DNA of 64,000 bases, from positions 310,001-374,000 of the forward strand of contig NZ_WMLB01000023.1 in the NCBI RefSeq assembly GCF_009709675.1. The letters are read 5' to 3'. Position 1 is the first letter of the stretch. Each line of letters starts with the position of its first letter. The position numbers and the translations under genes are program-made. The notes below the pieces were generated by a model. That model was not told the origin of the DNA, did not search any database, and saw only the letters and a program-made list of their open reading frames with translations. Below, piece by piece: positions 60,432-64,000 of the stretch. Origin of the DNA: Agromyces bracchium (GTDB taxonomy: Bacteria; Actinomycetota; Actinomycetes; Actinomycetales; Microbacteriaceae).

Positions 60432-61969
60432 GCGGCGGCTCCTTCGGGAGTGGGGGCGTCACCGGACGCCGCCGGACGCTCACCGGCCATCATCAGGCCG
60501 AGGACTTCTCGAGGCGTGTCGCCGGGCACGATACCCACGACCTTGCCCCGGTACATGACCATGATCCGGTCGGCGAGGGCGGTGACCTCGTCGAGCTCGG
60601 TCGAGACCACGACGACGGGCACGCCCGCATCACGGGTCTCGATGATGCGCTTGTGGATGAACTCGATCGAGCCCACGTCGACGCCACGCGTCGGCTGCGC
60701 GGCGACCAGCAGGTTCAGGTCGCGGCTGAGCTCACGGGCCAGGACCACCTTCTGCTGGTTGCCGCCAGAGAGACGCCCCGCCTTCGTGTCGATGCCGGGC
60801 GTGCGGACGTCGAACTCCGCCACCTTCTCCTTCGCGAACTCGGCGAGGAAGCCGCGCTGCACGTTGCCGGCCTTCACGAACGGCTCGCCGTCGGCGCGGT
60901 CGAGCATCAGGTTCTCGGCGACGGAGAACTCGCCCACCAGGCCGTCCTCGGTGCGGTCCTCGGGGACGAAGCCCACGCCCGCGTCGAGGATCCGGCGCAC
61001 CGAGTTGCGCGTCAGGTCCTGCCCGTCGAGCCGGACGGTGCCCTGCACGCGGGACTGGAGCCCCACGAGGGCCTCGGTGAGCTCGGTCTGCCCGTTGCCC
61101 TGGACGCCCGCGACGGCGAGCACCTCGCCACGACGCACCGAGAAGCTCACGTCGTTGACCACGAGCTGCCCGACCGGGTCGACCACCGTGAGGTGCTCGA
61201 CCTGCAGGGCCTCCTCGCCCAGGTCCGGCTCCTCCTTCTGCACCGTCAGCTCCACCGCACGGCCCACCATCAACGAGGCGAGCTCCGCGTTCGTCGCGGT
61301 CGGCTCTGCCTCGCCGACGACCTTGCCGAGGCGCACCACGGTGATCCGGTCGGCGACCTCGCGGACCTCGCGGAGCTTGTGCGTGATGAACACGATCGAC
61401 GCGCCGGTCTCCTTCAGCTGCCGCATGATCGCCATCAGCTCGTCGGTCTCCTGCGGCGTCAGCACCGCGGTCGGCTCGTCGAAGACCAGCACCCGCGCAT
61501 CGCGTGAGAGCGCCTTGATGATCTCCACGCGCTGCTGCACCCCAACGGGGAGGTCGTCGACCAGCGCATCGGGATCCACGTCGAACCCGAACCGGTCGCT
61601 GATCTCGCGCACCTTCGCCCGTGCCGCCGCGAGGTCGAGCAGCCCGGCCGTCCGGGTCTGCTCGTGGCCCAGCATCACGTTCTCGGCGACGGTGAACACC
61701 GGGATCAGCATGAAGTGCTGGTGCACCATGCCGATGCCGGCCCGCATCGCGTCGCCGGGGCCCTCGAAGTGCTGGAGCTGGTCGTCGAGGAGGATCTCGC
61801 CCTCATCGGCCCGGTACAGCCCGTACAGCACGTTCATCAGCGTCGACTTGCCCGCCCCGTTCTCGCCGAGGAGGCAGTGGATCTCCCCCGCCTCGACAGT
61901 GAGGTCGATGTGGTCGTTCGCCACCAGGGAACCGAACTTCTTCGTGATTCCTCGGAGTTCGAGTTTCAT
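60428..61969 (-). CDS. Nucleoside ABC transporter ATP-binding protein (NupO/YufO-like)
   Basis: 513 residues with two ABC domains. First domain: CLLGENGAGKSTLMNVLYGL (Walker A), DLPVGVQQRVEIIKAL and VLVFDEPTAVLTPQE. Second domain: VLAVAGVQGNGQTELTEAL (degenerate Walker A), RLSGGNQQKVVLARELSRD, and LLVAAQPTRGVDVGS. This RbsA-like tandem ATPase energises the two permeases. ATG at 61969 lies 7 nt after TAGGAT, a leaderless start, so the transporter has a promoter separate from the lipoprotein genes. Confidence 0.93.
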   Translation of the reverse strand: MKLELRGITKKFGSLVANDHIDLTVEAGEIHCLLGENGAGKSTLMNVLYGLYRADEGEILLDDQLQHFEGPGDAMRAGIGMVHQHFMLIPVFTVAENVMLGHEQTRTAGLLDLAAARAKVREISDRFGFDVDPDALVDDLPVGVQQRVEIIKALSRDARVLVFDEPTAVLTPQETDELMAIMRQLKETGASIVFITHKLREVREVADRITVVRLGKVVGEAEPTATNAELASLMVGRAVELTVQKEEPDLGEEALQVEHLTVVDPVGQLVVNDVSFSVRRGEVLAVAGVQGNGQTELTEALVGLQSRVQGTVRLDGQDLTRNSVRRILDAGVGFVPEDRTEDGLVGEFSVAENLMLDRADGEPFVKAGNVQRGFLAEFAKEKVAEFDVRTPGIDTKAGRLSGGNQQKVVLARELSRDLNLLVAAQPTRGVDVGSIEFIHKRIIETRDAGVPVVVVSTELDEVTALADRIMVMYRGKVVGIVPGDTPREVLGLMMAGERPAASGDAPTPEGAAA

Positions 61970-61976
61970 GCCACCG

Positions 61977-61982
61977 ATCCTA
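61977..61982 (-). promoter_or_regulatory. -10 box TAGGAT, leaderless start of the nucleoside transporter operon
   Basis: TAGGAT on the minus strand, 7-nt spacer, ATG 61969-61967; no ribosome site. Confidence 0.55.
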
Positions 61983-62089
61983 ATGATCGCGCCGGGTTTC
62001 GCAGCGGTCGTGCGCCGAAGTGCGCCGATGAGCGTCCCGAACTGCTCAGATGTTGGCGGACGTGCTCAGCAGCGCCCGGAAAAGCCGGA

Positions 62090-62118
62090 AGGGAGGCCGG
62101 TGCGGCACCGGCCTCCCT
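62090..62118 (-). terminator. 12-bp hairpin terminator after the first BMP lipoprotein gene
   Basis: AGGGAGGCCGGT (62090-62101) pairs with ACCGGCCTCCCT (62107-62118), loop 5 nt, 17 nt after the stop. It separates the abundant binding-protein transcript from the transporter operon. Confidence 0.75.
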
Positions 62119-62134
62119 CCGCGAACGGCTCGGC

Positions 62135-63232
62135 TCAGCCGGCCAGGTAGGACTCGACGGTGATGTCGCCGTCGATGATCATCTGCTGCAGCTCCTCGAG
62201 CTTCGACGACAGGTCGGCCGGAACCGCGTCCTCGAAGTCGTGGAACGGCGCGAGGCCGACGCCCTCGTTCTCGAGCGTGCCGATGAACGGCGCCGGGTCG
62301 AACTCGCCGTTGCCGGCCGCGATGATCGCGTCCTCGACACCGACGTCGATGCCCTTGCGGATCGAGGTGAGGAGGAGGTCGCCGACCGACGGGTCGGTCT
62401 CGTACACGTCCGCGTCGACACCGAGCAGCATGATCTCACGGCCGGAGTCGCGGATCGCCGCAGCACCCGACTGGTAGATCGGGCCGCCGACGGGCAGCAG
62501 CACGTCGATGTTCTGGTCGATGAGGCCCTGGGCGACCTGGCGAGCGGTGTCGTTCGCCTCGAAGCCACCGGTGAAGGAGCCGTCCTGTGCCTCGCGGTCC
62601 CAGCCGAGCACCTGGACGTCGGCGCCGTTCTCCTCGTTGTAGTACTCGACGCCCTGCGCGAAGCCGTCCATGAAGATCGACACGGTCGGGATGTTGATGC
62701 CGCCGTACGTGCCGACCGCGCCGGTCTCGGACATGCCGGCCGAGAGGTAGCCCGCGAGGAACGCGGCCTGGGCGGTGTCGAAGATGATCGGCTTGATGTT
62801 CTCGGCGTCGGTGGTGCCGTCGAAGTCCTGGTCGACGGTGTCGTCGATCGAGACGTACTCGAGGTCGGGGTTGGCGGTCGCCGACTCGAGCGCCGCGGGA
62901 GCGAGCAGGAAGCCGACCGTCACGATGGTGTTGCAGCCCTGGTCGACGAGGCTCTGCAGGTTGGACGCGTAGTCGGTCTCGGCGGCGGACTCGACGAGGG
63001 TCGGCTCGACGCCGAGTTCCTCGGAGGCGGCCTCGAGGCCCTCGCGGCCGAGCTGGTTGAACGACTTGTCGTCGAAGCCACCGGCGTCGGAGACCATGCA
63101 GGGAAGGAAGTCGAGCGTCTCGCCGCCGCCGGCGTCGGTCTCCTCGGGAGCCGACGCGCAGCCTGCGAGGAGCGCGACCGCGCCGATGGTCGCGAGGCCG
63201 CCGACCGCGGCCTTCTTGAACGTGAACGTCAC
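62135..63232 (-). CDS. BMP-family nucleoside-binding lipoprotein
   Basis: 365 residues. Signal peptide VTFTFKKAAVGGLATIGAVA with lipobox LLAGC (Cys25), then the BMP (PnrA-like) fold: PCMVSDAGGFDDKSFNQLGREGL, AGYLSAGMSETGAVGTYGGI, SIFMDGFAQGVEYYNE and QDGSFTGGFEANDTARQVAQGLIDQNIDVLLPVGG. It is the extracellular receptor of the nucleoside ABC transporter. GTG at 63232 has GGAGG exactly 5 nt upstream. -10 candidate TAACCT at 63344-63339, with a palindrome at its -35 position. Confidence 0.93.
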   Translation of the reverse strand: MTFTFKKAAVGGLATIGAVALLAGCASAPEETDAGGGETLDFLPCMVSDAGGFDDKSFNQLGREGLEAASEELGVEPTLVESAAETDYASNLQSLVDQGCNTIVTVGFLLAPAALESATANPDLEYVSIDDTVDQDFDGTTDAENIKPIIFDTAQAAFLAGYLSAGMSETGAVGTYGGINIPTVSIFMDGFAQGVEYYNEENGADVQVLGWDREAQDGSFTGGFEANDTARQVAQGLIDQNIDVLLPVGGPIYQSGAAAIRDSGREIMLLGVDADVYETDPSVGDLLLTSIRKGIDVGVEDAIIAAGNGEFDPAPFIGTLENEGVGLAPFHDFEDAVPADLSSKLEELQQMIIDGDITVESYLAG

Positions 63233-63338
63233 AGTGTCCTCCAAAAGACAGTGCACCCCGAACGATCGCGGGGACCGTGAGGTCACGTTACCCAATGTTT
63301 CGACCGGCGCCATCGGCCCTGCGACCCGGATCGGGCAA

Positions 63339-63344
63339 AGGTTA
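63339..63344 (-). promoter_or_regulatory. -10 box TAACCT of the BMP lipoprotein gene
   Basis: TAACCT on the minus strand would give a leader of about 100 nt. Longer in-frame extensions of the lipoprotein upstream of 63232 would put residues before the signal peptide and are rejected. Confidence 0.4.
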
Positions 63345-63360
63345 TGAACCCGCGACATTC

Positions 63361-63374
63361 TGCTCATATGAGCA
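63361..63374. promoter_or_regulatory. Perfect 14-bp palindrome TGCTCATATGAGCA, candidate operator
   Basis: It lies 17 nt upstream of the TAACCT box, at the -35 position, between two BMP genes. The AT core (CATATG) stands out in GC-rich DNA. Symmetry and place suggest a dimeric regulator (GntR- or LacI-like) controlling nucleoside uptake. Confidence 0.45.
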
Positions 63375-63403
63375 ACCACGAGGCTCCCGCGAGCATGGGA
63401 CGT

Positions 63404-64000
63404 TCATGGTGCGGACGGCGACTCCACGACCAGCTCCCCCGCGATGATCGCCTGGCGCAGCCCCTCGATCTCGCCCTGCAGGCCGGGATCGACGAGCGAC
63501 TCCAGGTCGTGGTACGGAGCGATCTCGACGCCGCCGTTCTCCAGCGTGCCGACGTAGGGCTCGTTCGAGAACGTGCCGTCCTGGACGGCTCCGACGATCT
63601 CGACCATCGCCTGCTGCGTGTTCTTCAGCACGCTCGTGAGGACGACGGGCCGGAACTCCGCCGGCAGCGTCTCGTACCCGTCGCTGTCCACCCAGATGAC
63701 CGAGGTCGAGCCGTGCTCGATCGCCGCAGCGGCCGCGCCCTCGCCGACCTGGCCCGCGACCGGGAGGATCACGTCGGCGCGCTGGTCGATGAAGCCCTCG
63801 GCGAGCACCTTTCCCTTGTTGATGTCCTCGAAGTCGCCCGTGAACGAGCCGTCCTGTTCCTGCTTGTTCCAGCCGAGCGCTCGAACCTGCGTCCCGTGGA
63901 CCTCGTTGTACCGGTCGACCCCGTCGACGAAGCCGTCCATGAACAGGGTCACCGGAGGCTGGTTCCCGCCCCCGAACGTCGCGACGACGCCCGTCTTCGA
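63404..64000 (-). CDS. BMP-family binding protein, second copy, partial
   Basis: The N-terminal part is outside the window; the frame is open to the right edge. The 198 visible residues run from SKTGVVATFGGGNQPPVTLF to the end GELVVESPSAP and align well with the neighbouring lipoprotein (FMDGFVDGVDRYNE against FMDGFAQGVEYYNE; QDGSFTGDFEDINKGKVLAEGFIDQRADVILPVAG). A tandem paralogue read in the same direction, 171 nt upstream of the first. It may bind a different nucleoside for the same transporter. Confidence 0.9.
   Translation of the reverse strand, partial: SKTGVVATFGGGNQPPVTLFMDGFVDGVDRYNEVHGTQVRALGWNKQEQDGSFTGDFEDINKGKVLAEGFIDQRADVILPVAGQVGEGAAAAAIEHGSTSVIWVDSDGYETLPAEFRPVVLTSVLKNTQQAMVEIVGAVQDGTFSNEPYVGTLENGGVEIAPYHDLESLVDPGLQGEIEGLRQAIIAGELVVESPSAP

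Overview
This is about 64 kb of a very GC-rich chromosome from an actinobacterium, most likely a Microbacteriaceae species (Agromyces-like; the genus cannot be fixed by eye). The evidence is the GC-saturated third codon positions, frequent GTG starts, many 4-bp ATGA/GTGA gene overlaps, and TANNNT -10 boxes without a convincing -35. The gene order from purE onward (purE-purK-gtrA-PH protein-birA-accD-accE-maf-accA3-lpdA-PNP-phosphomannomutase-add-deoA-cdd) follows the M. tuberculosis Rv3275c-Rv3315c backbone. I see no rRNA, tRNA, CRISPR array or transposase gene.

Layout. (1) 1-1579: the 5' end of manA and an acyl-CoA dehydrogenase. (2) 1630-34256: a large cell-surface polysaccharide locus. It has two O-antigen ligase/polymerase-like proteins, a Wzx-like flippase, a complete Wzm/Wzt ABC exporter, ten or more GT2/GT4 glycosyltransferases, YfhO- and DUF2142-type membrane proteins, a secreted four-repeat protein with a lipoprotein partner, dTDP-rhamnose synthesis (rmlA, rmlC, rmlB, rmlD), a methyltransferase, and an LCP enzyme that probably attaches the glycan to the wall. 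(3) 34253-48360: housekeeping block with purE, purK, gtrA, a DarT-like protein, a PH-domain protein, birA, the acyl-CoA carboxylase genes accD, accE and accA3, a two-component system, an RNA methyltransferase and maf. (4) 48361-49700: a 1.34-kb single-gene unit between 100-bp imperfect inverted repeats. (5) 49711-64000: lpdA, purine nucleoside phosphorylase, a phosphohexomutase, an orphan PTS IIA/IIB pair, then nucleoside salvage and uptake (add, deoA, cdd, ABC transporter, two BMP lipoproteins).

How the parts work together. ManA and the mutase can feed sugar nucleotides and the Rml enzymes make dTDP-L-rhamnose. The glycosyltransferases assemble lipid-linked glycans, which leave either through Wzm/Wzt or through the flippase plus polymerase-like proteins, and the LCP protein ligates them. 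BirA biotinylates AccA3, which works with AccD/AccE to make malonyl/methylmalonyl-CoA. The BMP lipoproteins and ABC transporter bring in nucleosides that Cdd, DeoA, Add and PNP break down.

Most notable observations: the inverted-repeat cassette around an AbiEi/DUF559-type nuclease gene, with three TTCTCAGGA sites per arm at identical 45/31-nt spacing; a DarT-like ADP-ribosyltransferase with no DarG partner; a strong leaderless-promoter signature (TANNNT, 6-8 nt, start codon) at fourteen genes; and a wzt gene whose expected ATG is ATC.
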